From Marinobacterium lacunae (GTDB taxonomy: Bacteria > Pseudomonadota > Gammaproteobacteria > Pseudomonadales > Balneatricaceae), in NCBI RefSeq assembly GCF_000705555.1, contig NZ_JMQN01000047.1, positions 186,001-250,000 on the forward strand: a stretch of DNA of 64,000 bases, written 5' to 3'. How positions within the stretch are numbered: the first letter of the stretch is position 1; each line of letters opens with the position of its first letter. The notes under the pieces were generated by a model. The model was given only the letters and a program-made list of their open reading frames with translations, had not been told where the DNA came from and made no database searches. Made by a program: the position numbers and the translations under genes. Positions 39,714-46,546 of this stretch are shown in pieces.

Positions 39714-39933
39714 AAAACAACTGGTTAAAAAATAGCCAATTCGTCTTAGGTGTCGGCATCGCGGGACATTCGGGGGTGTTTTGTGGCAGTTTGCACAGTT
39801 TTATCCACAAGAGATGTGGGTAGTGGCTGCAATCCCCCGTGGTTACTGAAGTGTATCTTTTGTGAACAAACTTTTGCGCTAAGCGAACCTCGAAAAGGCG
39901 GGCATTCCATACGCCTTTCTGCCCATTTTTTTT
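39714..39933 (+). ncRNA. Structured RNA leader or small RNA with terminator upstream of the BASS transporter gene
   Basis: The segment has nested pairings: CGGGGG (about 39770-39775) with CCCCCG (about 39834-39839), inside it GCAG with CTGC, and innermost CCACA-agaga-TGTGG (39805-39819). Downstream, AAAGGCG (39894-39900) can pair with CGCCTTT (39912-39918), or GGGCA (39900-39904) with TGCCC (39920-39924). The latter is one base before T8 (39926-39933) and looks like an intrinsic terminator. The two stems are mutually exclusive unless pseudoknotted, as in attenuators or riboswitches. No ORF fits. It matches no riboswitch class I know. The start is from the promoter guess. Confidence 0.35.
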
Positions 39934-40013
39934 CGGGTTGCCGGATTCCGGGTAGAAGCTTTGGGATTCTGGATGTATTCTCGTTCGGATAACTAGAATG
40001 GACACGCTGACGA

Positions 40014-40895
40014 ATGGAAGCTTCCTCACTGAGTCAGGTCATTTTGCCGGCCGCTCTTTTTCTCATGATGCTGGGCATCGGCATCACATTGCGCGTTGAT
40101 GATTTCAGGCGAGTGTTTAGCGCACCGCGCGGACTGCTGCTGGGTGTAGCAGGTCAACTGCTTCTCCTGCCGTTTCTTGGAAGTCTGGTCTGCACGCTTT
40201 TTTCACTTCCTCCGCTGGTTGCAGCAGGTCTCATGATCGTGACCTTTGCACCGGGTGGCGTCACCTCCAACATGATCACACTGGTCGCCAAAGGTGATAC
40301 AGCGCTGTCGGTCAGCCTGACAGCCCTAACGAGCCTCGTGACGCCCTTTACTCTGCCTGTTCTGACAACCTGGGCGCTGGTTTGGTTTGGCTTGTCTGAG
40401 CAGCTAAATGAGTTCCCCTTGCTGCCGTCGATTATCAAGCTTGCAACCGTTACGGTAATACCGGTGTTGTTTGGGTTGGCGCTGCGTGAGCGTTTTCCGC
40501 AAGGCTGTCAGCGTTTTCAGCCTTTGGTTAAGGCCTGTGCGGTGCTGGGGTTTGTGCTGATTGTTGCGGGTATTGTTCGGGCCAACTGGGATCGGTTGCC
40601 CACTTTGCTGTCGCTGTATGCGCCGGCTGTGCTGACGCTGGTCATTATAGCGATGGTCGCCGGCATCCTGCTGGGCCGTTGGGGAGGGCTCTCTATTGGC
40701 GGGCAAAAAACGCTGGCTATTGAGGTGGGTATCCAAAACGCGGGTACGGCGCTGATGATCAGCAGCGGGCTGCTGGGCAGTGTCGAAATGTCTGCGATTG
40801 TGCTGATCTACGGCGTACTGATGCAGATACCAGCCGCCTTGATCATGATTGGCGCGAACCTGTCATACCGAACCCGCTCTTGTCAGACGGGCTAG
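40014..40895 (+). CDS. BASS-family (bile acid:sodium symporter-like) transporter
   Basis: The 293-residue integral membrane protein has about nine to ten helices and the family N-terminus (LPAALFLMMLGIGITLRVDDFRR at about 11-33). AGLMIVTFAPGGVTSNMIT near 71-89 and EVGIQNAGTALMIS near 240-253 are the crossover and sodium-site segments of the fold. BASS members carry organic anions such as bile acids, pantoate or pyruvate; the substrate here is unknown. The ATG has no strong SD, which is notable because the leader upstream looks structured and could control it. Its 3' end overlaps queE, convergent, by 4 bases. Confidence 0.85.
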   Translation: MEASSLSQVILPAALFLMMLGIGITLRVDDFRRVFSAPRGLLLGVAGQLLLLPFLGSLVCTLFSLPPLVAAGLMIVTFAPGGVTSNMITLVAKGDTALSVSLTALTSLVTPFTLPVLTTWALVWFGLSEQLNEFPLLPSIIKLATVTVIPVLFGLALRERFPQGCQRFQPLVKACAVLGFVLIVAGIVRANWDRLPTLLSLYAPAVLTLVIIAMVAGILLGRWGGLSIGGQKTLAIEVGIQNAGTALMISSGLLGSVEMSAIVLIYGVLMQIPAALIMIGANLSYRTRSCQTG

Positions 40896-41524
40896 TCGAT
40901 ACCGATTATTTTGTGCGTTTGTAGGCTAAGTCTCCACTGAGGGTGAGCCATGCAGTATTCGATACAGCGGGCGGTATAGCTGCCTTGCATGGGGCCGTCC
41001 ATCGGCTGCAGGAAAAAGTGATCGAAGGGCAGGGTGTTGAATCGTTCTGGTGGTGCCAACGGCTGGGGATATACCAGTTTCAGTTCATTACCCTGAGTGA
41101 CAACGAGTTCTGTTCCAGCTTTTGGGCTGACACAAATCCAGTCGATTCCTTCAGGTAGCGGTTTGGTTCCATTCGTCTCGATGGCGATTTCGAATCCGTG
41201 TGCGTGGAGGGCGTCGACAAGCGGTGCGTCCAGTTGTAGCGCGGGTTCTCCACCGGTACATACGACGTAAGGCCGCCCACTTGCTCCGGCTGGCCAAAGT
41301 GAGGCGATGACTGCTGCGAGGCTATTAGCATCCTTGAATTTGCCGCCACGCTGCCCGTCGGTGCCGACGAACTGCGTGTCACAGAAGTCGCAGATCGCAC
41401 CGCTACGGTCTTGTTCTCGACCCGACCAGAGGTTACAGCCGCTAAAGCGGCAGAAGACGGCGGCGCGCCCGGTTTGGGCGCCCTCGCCCTGGAGGGTGTA
41501 GAACATCTCGTAAACGGTGTACAT
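40892..41524 (-). CDS. queE: 7-Carboxy-7-deazaguanine synthase QueE
   Basis: Radical-SAM enzyme that contracts 6-carboxytetrahydropterin to CDG for queuosine in tRNA. It has 210 residues. The cluster motif is the atypical C-x14-C-x2-C (from CNLWSGREQ to CDFCD, about 31-49) seen in gammaproteobacterial QueE. MYTVYEMFYTLQGEGA at the start, CTGGEPALQLD at about 89-99 and ETNGTKPLP near 117-125 confirm it. queC and queD are not in the window. The start is at the family's usual place. Overlaps the BASS gene tail by 4 bases. Confidence 0.93.
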   Translation of the reverse strand: MYTVYEMFYTLQGEGAQTGRAAVFCRFSGCNLWSGREQDRSGAICDFCDTQFVGTDGQRGGKFKDANSLAAVIASLWPAGASGRPYVVCTGGEPALQLDAPLVDALHAHGFEIAIETNGTKPLPEGIDWICVSPKAGTELVVTQGNELKLVYPQPLAPPERFNTLPFDHFFLQPMDGPMQGSYTARCIEYCMAHPQWRLSLQTHKIIGID

Positions 41525-41529
41525 GCCCT

Positions 41530-42447
41530 TTAACGCTCCTGTTCGCCATCGAAGGCGGCAAGTACCTGCGGGATTAAACGCGTGAACTCCAGCCCGAGTT
41601 GGGTGACATCCGCATCAAGGGCCGCTAGCTCCTCTTCCGGAGCTTGCTCTTCCAGCTGGTCGCGGTATTCATCGGTCAGTTTTATGCGATGCAGCGTCAG
41701 ATCGTCATGCAGCACCAGGCGAATCTGTTGCTCCCAGCACAGCGCCAGTCGGCTGACTCTCATGCCGCTCTCGATATGGGCACGAATCTCGTCGCTGGTC
41801 AGGATCTGGCCTTTCACCCGGATGACGCCGCTTTCGTCAGCAAGCGTGTCCTTAAGTTCGCACTCTTGCTCCAGCTCGAAGCCTGCGGGCAACTCTGGAT
41901 CGCCCATAACCCATCCAGACATTCTGTCGCTGGGTGCATGATTGACCTCGGGCAGGCGGACCTTCAGCGAGCCCAAAGCCTCGCGGAGTTCTGACAGCAG
42001 CTGTTCGGCACGGTTCAGAGAGGAGGCGTCCACCAGAATCCAACCCTGCTCCGGCGATATGAGTGCATGTGTAGGGCGTCGGCGTGTGAACGCGCGGGGC
42101 AGTAATTCGAAGGTGACTTCATCCTTTAGCTGTGCGCGTTCGCTGCGATAGACCTTACGGTCCTCTTCCTGCTCAATCTTTTCGACTTTCTCGTTGAGCG
42201 CATCGCGTACAACGCTGCCCGGAAGAATGCGCTCCTCCTGCTGTAGGCAGATCAACATAAAGCCATTGCTGACAAACACCGGCGAGTCGGTTAGCCCGTA
42301 GGTCGGGGTTGTCCAGCCAGAGCGTTTTTGCTCGTGTCTGTTGCAGGGAGTGAAAGGTTTGCTCTCAAGGGCCTGTTCAAGCCGCTGTGCATCGAAATCT
42401 GTATCCGGTGTGAATCGGTACCAGACAGCGTTTTTAAACCAGAGCAT
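41530..42447 (-). CDS. rdgC: Recombination-associated protein RdgC
   Basis: A DNA-binding ring protein of 305 residues that limits RecA loading. The N-terminus MLWFKNAVWYRFTPD, LEQALESKPFTPC (about 23-35), SGWTTPTYGL (about 43-52) and the C-terminal LALCWEQQIRLVLHDDLTLHRIKL region near 235 are characteristic. It is the normal length. Five bases separate it from queE downstream. GC-rich hairpin sequence lies upstream, between it and apt. Confidence 0.94.
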   Translation of the reverse strand: MLWFKNAVWYRFTPDTDFDAQRLEQALESKPFTPCNRHEQKRSGWTTPTYGLTDSPVFVSNGFMLICLQQEERILPGSVVRDALNEKVEKIEQEEDRKVYRSERAQLKDEVTFELLPRAFTRRRPTHALISPEQGWILVDASSLNRAEQLLSELREALGSLKVRLPEVNHAPSDRMSGWVMGDPELPAGFELEQECELKDTLADESGVIRVKGQILTSDEIRAHIESGMRVSRLALCWEQQIRLVLHDDLTLHRIKLTDEYRDQLEEQAPEEELAALDADVTQLGLEFTRLIPQVLAAFDGEQER

Positions 42448-42512
42448 CGCACCTCCTGTTCGTTGCCCGGCAGGACGGGCATGAGTGTAGAGGCGCGCAT
42501 TATTGTGGGCAT

Positions 42513-42540
42513 GGGGCCGGGATGCAAGCTTTCCGGCCCC
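42513..42540. terminator. GC-rich hairpin after apt
   Basis: GGGGCCGG (42513-42520) and CCGGCCCC (42533-42540) form an 8-bp stem with a 12-base loop just downstream of the apt stop on the minus strand. No T-tract, so it may only protect the 3' end. The rest of the gap (42448-42552) shows nothing else. Confidence 0.4.
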
Positions 42541-42552
42541 AGTCGGCCGGGG

Positions 42553-43095
42553 TTAAACGCCTTCGTATGCGATAAGCGTGTAAACCGGCACACCGGCTTC
42601 CTGAATGCGGGCGGATCCCTGCAGGTCAGGCAGATCGATCAGGGCGGCCGCTTCAATGACTTCGGCGCCAAGCTTTTTGATCAGTGTACAGGCGGCGAGG
42701 ATTGTGCCGCCGGTTGCGATCAGGTCATCGAAAATCAGCACCTTGTCGCCCTGGCCGACCGAGTCTGTCTGCATCTCAACAGCGGCGCTGCCATATTCCA
42801 GTTGATATTCCTGATGAATGGTATCGCCAGGCAGCTTGCCTTTTTTACGCACCAGTACAAGTGGCAGATTGAGCTGATGGGCCAGTATGGAGCCGAAAAG
42901 GAATCCACGTGCATCGATACAGGCGATATGGGAAATCTCGCTATTAATATATCGCTGGATGAACGCGTCAGCCACCATGCGTGTAGCGCGGGGGTCTTTG
43001 AAAATTGGGGTTACATCCCGGAAGATCACGCCGGGCTCCGGCCAATCGGGCAAAGAGCGGATGACTGACTTGACGTAAAACTCGTCGTAGGACAT
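42553..43095 (-). CDS. apt: Adenine phosphoribosyltransferase
   Basis: A purine salvage enzyme making AMP from adenine and PRPP. It has 180 residues: YVKSVIRSLPDWPEPGVIFRD (about 7-27) is the Apt N-terminus, CIDARGFLFGS (about 58-68) and the PRPP loop VLIFDDLIATGGTI near 122-135 are diagnostic. The position next to fnr/anr is conserved in pseudomonads. Its promoter must lie in 43096-43170, on the other side of the FNR box from the sRNA. Confidence 0.95.
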   Translation of the reverse strand: MSYDEFYVKSVIRSLPDWPEPGVIFRDVTPIFKDPRATRMVADAFIQRYINSEISHIACIDARGFLFGSILAHQLNLPLVLVRKKGKLPGDTIHQEYQLEYGSAAVEMQTDSVGQGDKVLIFDDLIATGGTILAACTLIKKLGAEVIEAAALIDLPDLQGSARIQEAGVPVYTLIAYEGV

Positions 43096-43173
43096 CGGGT
43101 TGGGCTCCTGGGCTCTGTGAATTCTCGTTTTTGCGGCTTGAGGGCGGTGCCTGATAGCATTGCGCTCATGCTA

Positions 43174-43187
43174 TTGATCTAACTCAA
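43174..43187. promoter_or_regulatory. FNR/Anr box of the putative sRNA
   Basis: TTGAT-CTAA-CTCAA, one mismatch from the consensus TTGATNNNNATCAA. Its centre at 43180.5 is 41.5 bases before the expected start at 43222, and a -10 box TTTAAT (43210-43215, five of six) lies exactly where a class II FNR promoter requires. Confidence 0.7.
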
Positions 43188-43221
43188 TGTGTCACGCGAG
43201 CAGTGGGTGTTTAATAACAAT

Positions 43222-43299
43222 CGTTGGGTTACACATTGAGATGGCTACTTCATTGTGCAACTATTCTGGCGCTTACCCCTCGGGATAAGCGCCTTTTTT
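43222..43299 (+). ncRNA. Putative FNR/Anr-induced small RNA
   Basis: A transcription unit of about 78 nt on the plus strand, between divergent/downstream minus-strand genes apt and fnr, with no ORF. The promoter is an FNR box plus TTTAAT (-10). The end is an intrinsic terminator with stem GGCGCTTA (43268-43275) / TAAGCGCC (43286-43293) and six Ts. The T-tract is on the plus side only, so it does not serve fnr, which runs the other way. The body has unpaired U/C/A-rich stretches suitable for Hfq- or ProQ-dependent pairing. The analogy is FnrS of enterobacteria; no sequence kinship is claimed. Expression under oxygen limitation is inferred. Confidence 0.5.
43268..43299 (+). terminator. Intrinsic terminator of the putative sRNA
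   Basis: An 8-bp stem GGCGCTTA / TAAGCGCC, 10-base loop, T6 on the plus strand. No plus-strand protein gene ends here. Confidence 0.85.
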
Positions 43300-43319
43300 A
43301 TGCTCAAACGTCGGATCTA

Positions 43320-44093
43320 TTAGCCTTGCTGAGAGCTGTTTTCTGCTGTTTCGAATGGATTGCATTCACCTGCGAGGTCATAAAGATCCGGCAAACTCAG
43401 TAGCTCGATCTCCTTCCCGTCGACGCGAATTAGAGACATCGCCTGAAAACGGGTGAAGATACGGCTGACTGTTTCGACTGCAAGTCCTAGATAGTTGCCG
43501 ATTTCGTTACGCGACATCGACAGTCTGAACTGCGAGGCAGAGTAGCCGCGGGCTCGGAAACGGGTCGACAGCTTGATCAGGAAGGTCGCAACGCGCTGTT
43601 CGGCGTTTTTCTTCGACAGCAGCATCATCATCTGCTGGTCGTCACGAAGCTCTTTGCTCATGGTGCGAAGCATCTGACGACGCAGTTCCGGCATTTGGCC
43701 TGCCAGATCGTCCAGACGTTCAAAGGGTATTTCGCATACGGTCGTCGTTTCCAGGACCTTGGCCGATACCGGATAGGTCACCCCATCGACGCCGCTCATG
43801 CCAACCAGCTCGCCAGGGAAGTAGAAGCCGGTGATCTGCTCTTCACCTTCATTGGTCAAGGTGTAGCTTTTTATCGTTCCGGCGCGCACCGCATAAACCG
43901 AAGAAAATGCCTCACCCTGATGAAACAGATGTTCACCTTTCTTGAGTGGGCGGCTTTTCTCGATAATGTCATCGAGCCGTTCCATTTCCGTCATGTTCAG
44001 TGAAACCGGCAAGCAGAGCGAGCTGAGGCTGCAGGTGCTGCAATGTACCTGCTGCAGGCTGCGCAGTTTGCCCTCACATTTATGGTCACCCAT
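43320..44093 (-). CDS. fnr: FNR/Anr-type oxygen-responsive regulator
   Basis: A Crp-superfamily protein of 257 residues with a [4Fe-4S] oxygen sensor. Cysteines are in [13 protein letters not shown] (C18, C21, C27) and in TTVCEIP near 119, giving the Fnr set of four. The cyclic-nucleotide-fold domain spans about 35-155. The helix-turn-helix at about 195-220 ([21 protein letters not shown]) has E-x2-S-R, as needed to read TTGAT half-sites. Position between hemN and apt, and beside the cco cluster, is the anr arrangement of Pseudomonas. It probably regulates the three FNR boxes listed. Start ATG 44093. Confidence 0.95.
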   Translation of the reverse strand: MGDHKCEGKLRSLQQVHCSTCSLSSLCLPVSLNMTEMERLDDIIEKSRPLKKGEHLFHQGEAFSSVYAVRAGTIKSYTLTNEGEEQITGFYFPGELVGMSGVDGVTYPVSAKVLETTTVCEIPFERLDDLAGQMPELRRQMLRTMSKELRDDQQMMMLLSKKNAEQRVATFLIKLSTRFRARGYSASQFRLSMSRNEIGNYLGLAVETVSRIFTRFQAMSLIRVDGKEIELLSLPDLYDLAGECNPFETAENSSQQG

Positions 44094-44176
44094 GGGATTG
44101 TCCCTTTATTGCGTTGGGTTGAATCAGGCTACGCCCTGCATTATGTAACATTTAGCAATGGCGTTGAAGTGCACCC

Positions 44177-45568
44177 TTAAATGATGCGTGAATAACGCGC
44201 CGTAGCCTGTTCGCGCGGAATGTAGGCATCGAATGCCATGCAGATACGTCTGATGAGCAGTCTTCCTGCCGGCGTTACACGGATAAGGTCATGCTCAATC
44301 TCCACAAGGCCGTCGGCCGTGAAGGTCTTCAGGTCGTCAAGTTCAGCCTTGAAGTACTGTTCGAAATCGATAGCGTATTGCTGGGCGATTCGGCTGGGTA
44401 CCAATTCAAAGTGGCAGATCAGTTGTGTGATCACGCTGCGTCGAATGTGGTCGTCCTGATTTAATGTCACACCACGACGAATGGCGTGTCGATGATCTTC
44501 GACGGCTTGCGTATAGGCGTTGATGTCGTGCTCATTCTGATAGTAAACGTCGCCAATCTGGCTGATGGCCGATACACCCATTGCCACAAGATCGCAGTCA
44601 GAATGTGTGGTGTAACCCTGGAAGTTGCGATGCAGCTGGCCATTGGCCTGTGCCAGTGCCAGTTCGTCATCGGGTTTGGCGAAGTGATCCATACCGATGT
44701 AGACGTAACCGGCATCAAGCAAGCGCTCGATGGTACTCTGCAATATCTGGAGTTTGGTTTCCGGCGAGGGGAGGTCCTCTGCCTTTATGTGACGCTGTGA
44801 GCGGAAACGATCGGGCAGGTGAGCATAGTTGAACACTGACAGGCGATCAGGCGACATACCGATTACGGTTTCCAGTGTCGCGTTGAAACCACTCAGTGTT
44901 TGATGCGGCAGGCCGTAGATCAGATCCATATTGATCGATTTGAAGCCAAGTTCACGTGATGTTTCCAGTACGCGGCGTGTCTGTTCGATCGGCTGAATCC
45001 GGTTTACCGCTTCCTGAACTTTGGCGTCCAGGTCTTGTACCCCAAGGCTTACCCGGTTAAAGCCAATTTCACGCAGAACTGCCAGCGTTGTGTCCTGCGC
45101 TTCTCGCGGGTCGATCTCGATTGAGTAGTCGCCTTGATCATCATCCCGGAGATTAAAATTGCGGCGCAGCTCGCCCATCAATTCCCGCATCTGGTCGTCG
45201 GCAATGAATGTGGGGGTGCCGCCTCCCCAGTGCAGCTGGTTAACCTGGCGATCTGAACTGTACCAGTTTGATAGCTGCTCCATTTCACGGTAGAGAACAT
45301 CCAGATAAGGTTGGGCCTTGTCGCGCCGGCGTGTAATAACCTTGTTGCACGCGCAGTAGTAGCAAACGTGCTCGCAAAACGGGATGTGCACGTAGAGTGA
45401 AAGGGGGCTTTCCTTGATCGTACTGCCTTGGGCGCGATCGACCAGTGCAGCAGCTGACAGTTCTGGGTCGAACTGCAATGCGGTCGGGTACGAGGTATAA
45501 CGGGGACCGGACAGATCGTAACGTCGGATCAGGTCGATATCCCACTGAATTCGGTTGGAACTGCTCAC
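44177..45568 (-). CDS. hemN: Oxygen-independent coproporphyrinogen III oxidase
   Basis: Radical-SAM haem enzyme, needed at low oxygen to make protoporphyrinogen IX. It has 463 residues, with the [4Fe-4S] motif C-x3-C-x2-C within CEHVCYYCACNK (about 63-74), DLSGPRYTSYPTALQF near 17-32 and HWGGGTPTFI near 115-124. The FNR box at 45633-45646, with TATACT at 45606-45611, lies at class II distance. The gap to fnr is 83 bp. Placement with the cco and fnr genes supports a coordinated low-oxygen programme. Confidence 0.95.
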   Translation of the reverse strand: MSSSNRIQWDIDLIRRYDLSGPRYTSYPTALQFDPELSAAALVDRAQGSTIKESPLSLYVHIPFCEHVCYYCACNKVITRRRDKAQPYLDVLYREMEQLSNWYSSDRQVNQLHWGGGTPTFIADDQMRELMGELRRNFNLRDDDQGDYSIEIDPREAQDTTLAVLREIGFNRVSLGVQDLDAKVQEAVNRIQPIEQTRRVLETSRELGFKSINMDLIYGLPHQTLSGFNATLETVIGMSPDRLSVFNYAHLPDRFRSQRHIKAEDLPSPETKLQILQSTIERLLDAGYVYIGMDHFAKPDDELALAQANGQLHRNFQGYTTHSDCDLVAMGVSAISQIGDVYYQNEHDINAYTQAVEDHRHAIRRGVTLNQDDHIRRSVITQLICHFELVPSRIAQQYAIDFEQYFKAELDDLKTFTADGLVEIEHDLIRVTPAGRLLIRRICMAFDAYIPREQATARYSRII

Positions 45569-45605
45569 GTTTGTTATATCCTCGTTCAGATTTTACGCCG
45601 GCGTT

Positions 45606-45646
45606 AGTATACCAGTCCGCTATGTGTGCTGCTTGATCGGTGTCAA
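45606..45646 (-). promoter_or_regulatory. FNR-dependent hemN promoter
   Basis: FNR box TTGAT-CGGT-GTCAA at 45633-45646 (one mismatch) and -10 box TATACT (45606-45611 on the minus strand, five of six). The start is expected near 45598, 30 bases before hemN. The box overlaps the last codons of the preceding gene. Confidence 0.7.
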
Positions 45647-46311
45647 AGGCTGTCGACCACTGAGGCAAGCGGCAGGGTGTAGAGACCAAAGAGTATAATC
45701 AAGATGCCAGCTCCCCGACGGAGCCCCTGCTTCTGCATCAGCGCTCGTACCTGTTGAGCGAGCAGTCCAGTGGTGAGCATCGCAGGGAGTGTACCGATGC
45801 CAAAGCCGATCATCAGTAGCGCGCTATCAAGCCAGTGGCCTGCGGCCGATGACCAGAGCAGGGTGCTGTACACCAGCCCGCAGGGTAGCCAGCCCCACAA
45901 TATGCCGAGAGTCAGCGCGCGTGGCAGAGTGTCAGCTGGCAGGAAGCGCGCTGCTATTGGGCGAAGGTGGCGCCATAATAATCCGCCGGCCTGTTCCAGA
46001 CGGGTCAGTACTTGCCACCACTGAGCGACATAGAGCCCCATTGCGATCAGTAGCACGCCTGCGAGTGTGCGAAGTGCGATGCCGGCGCCGGAGTTTTTGA
46101 GCTGAAATCCGACCAGCCCAATCAGGGCGCCGGCTGCAGCGTAGCTGGAGATTCGGCCAATATTATATGCAAGTATCAGCCAGAACCCGCGCTGACTGCC
46201 GGGGGCGCCCATGCTGACGCTGGCCGCAAGGCCGCCACACATGCCCACGCAGTGAGTGGCGCCTAGCAGTCCAAGCAGGATGGCCGTGGAAAACGCAATC
46301 GGCTCAGTCAT
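45643..46311 (-). CDS. TauE/SafE-like membrane protein of the cbb3 assembly operon
   Basis: The 222-residue protein has six to seven membrane helices; GATHCVGMCGGLAASVSMGAPG at about 15-36 carries the conserved H-C-x-G-M-C-G-G motif. It is the sulfite-exporter-like protein that follows ccoS in many gammaproteobacteria and is thought to take part in cbb3 maturation or copper handling (established association, mechanism unclear). It overlaps ccoS by 8 bases. The hemN FNR box lies at its 3' end. Confidence 0.86.
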   Translation of the reverse strand: MTEPIAFSTAILLGLLGATHCVGMCGGLAASVSMGAPGSQRGFWLILAYNIGRISSYAAAGALIGLVGFQLKNSGAGIALRTLAGVLLIAMGLYVAQWWQVLTRLEQAGGLLWRHLRPIAARFLPADTLPRALTLGILWGWLPCGLVYSTLLWSSAAGHWLDSALLMIGFGIGTLPAMLTTGLLAQQVRALMQKQGLRRGAGILIILFGLYTLPLASVVDSL

Positions 46312-46522
46312 GAGTGTTTGCGTTGCTGTCTTGTGACGGCTTTTCGTCAGGCTTTGCTTTAGCGTCCTGTGGGATCAAGTCCTCGTCATCGTCGTAGAGA
46401 ATGCTGTGGGCCGGTGATTCGAGGTCGTCATATTGGCCTGAGTTTACACTCCAGAAAAAAGCCCATACGGCGATGCTTGCGAGAATGATCGCTATGGGGA
46501 TCAGCAGATAGACAATGCTCAT
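46304..46522 (-). CDS. ccoS: cbb3 oxidase maturation protein CcoS
   Basis: A 72-residue single-pass membrane protein: helix at about 4-27 (VYLLIPIAIILASIAVWAFF), then SVNSGQYDDLESPAHSIL, the YDDLE-P-H segment typical of CcoS, then a charged, acidic tail. Needed for insertion of cofactors into cbb3. It is 24 bases after ccoI and overlaps the TauE-like gene. Confidence 0.93.
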   Translation of the reverse strand: MSIVYLLIPIAIILASIAVWAFFWSVNSGQYDDLESPAHSILYDDDEDLIPQDAKAKPDEKPSQDSNANTHD

Positions 46523-46546
46523 GGAGAACTTCCTGAATTCGTGGAG

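Noticed and set aside
39801-39809. DnaA-box-like TTATCCACA
   Set aside because: Single copy, part of a local hairpin, no AT-rich 13-mers or replication genes nearby, so not taken as an origin.
39460-40029. 190-codon upstream extension of the cation-efflux protein
   Set aside because: Translation is not protein-like, runs through the structured RNA region, and the family start is near 39459.
44100-44150. FNR-like sequence near the fnr start (TTGGGTTGAATCAG)
   Set aside because: Three or more mismatches and no well placed -10; too weak to claim autoregulation.
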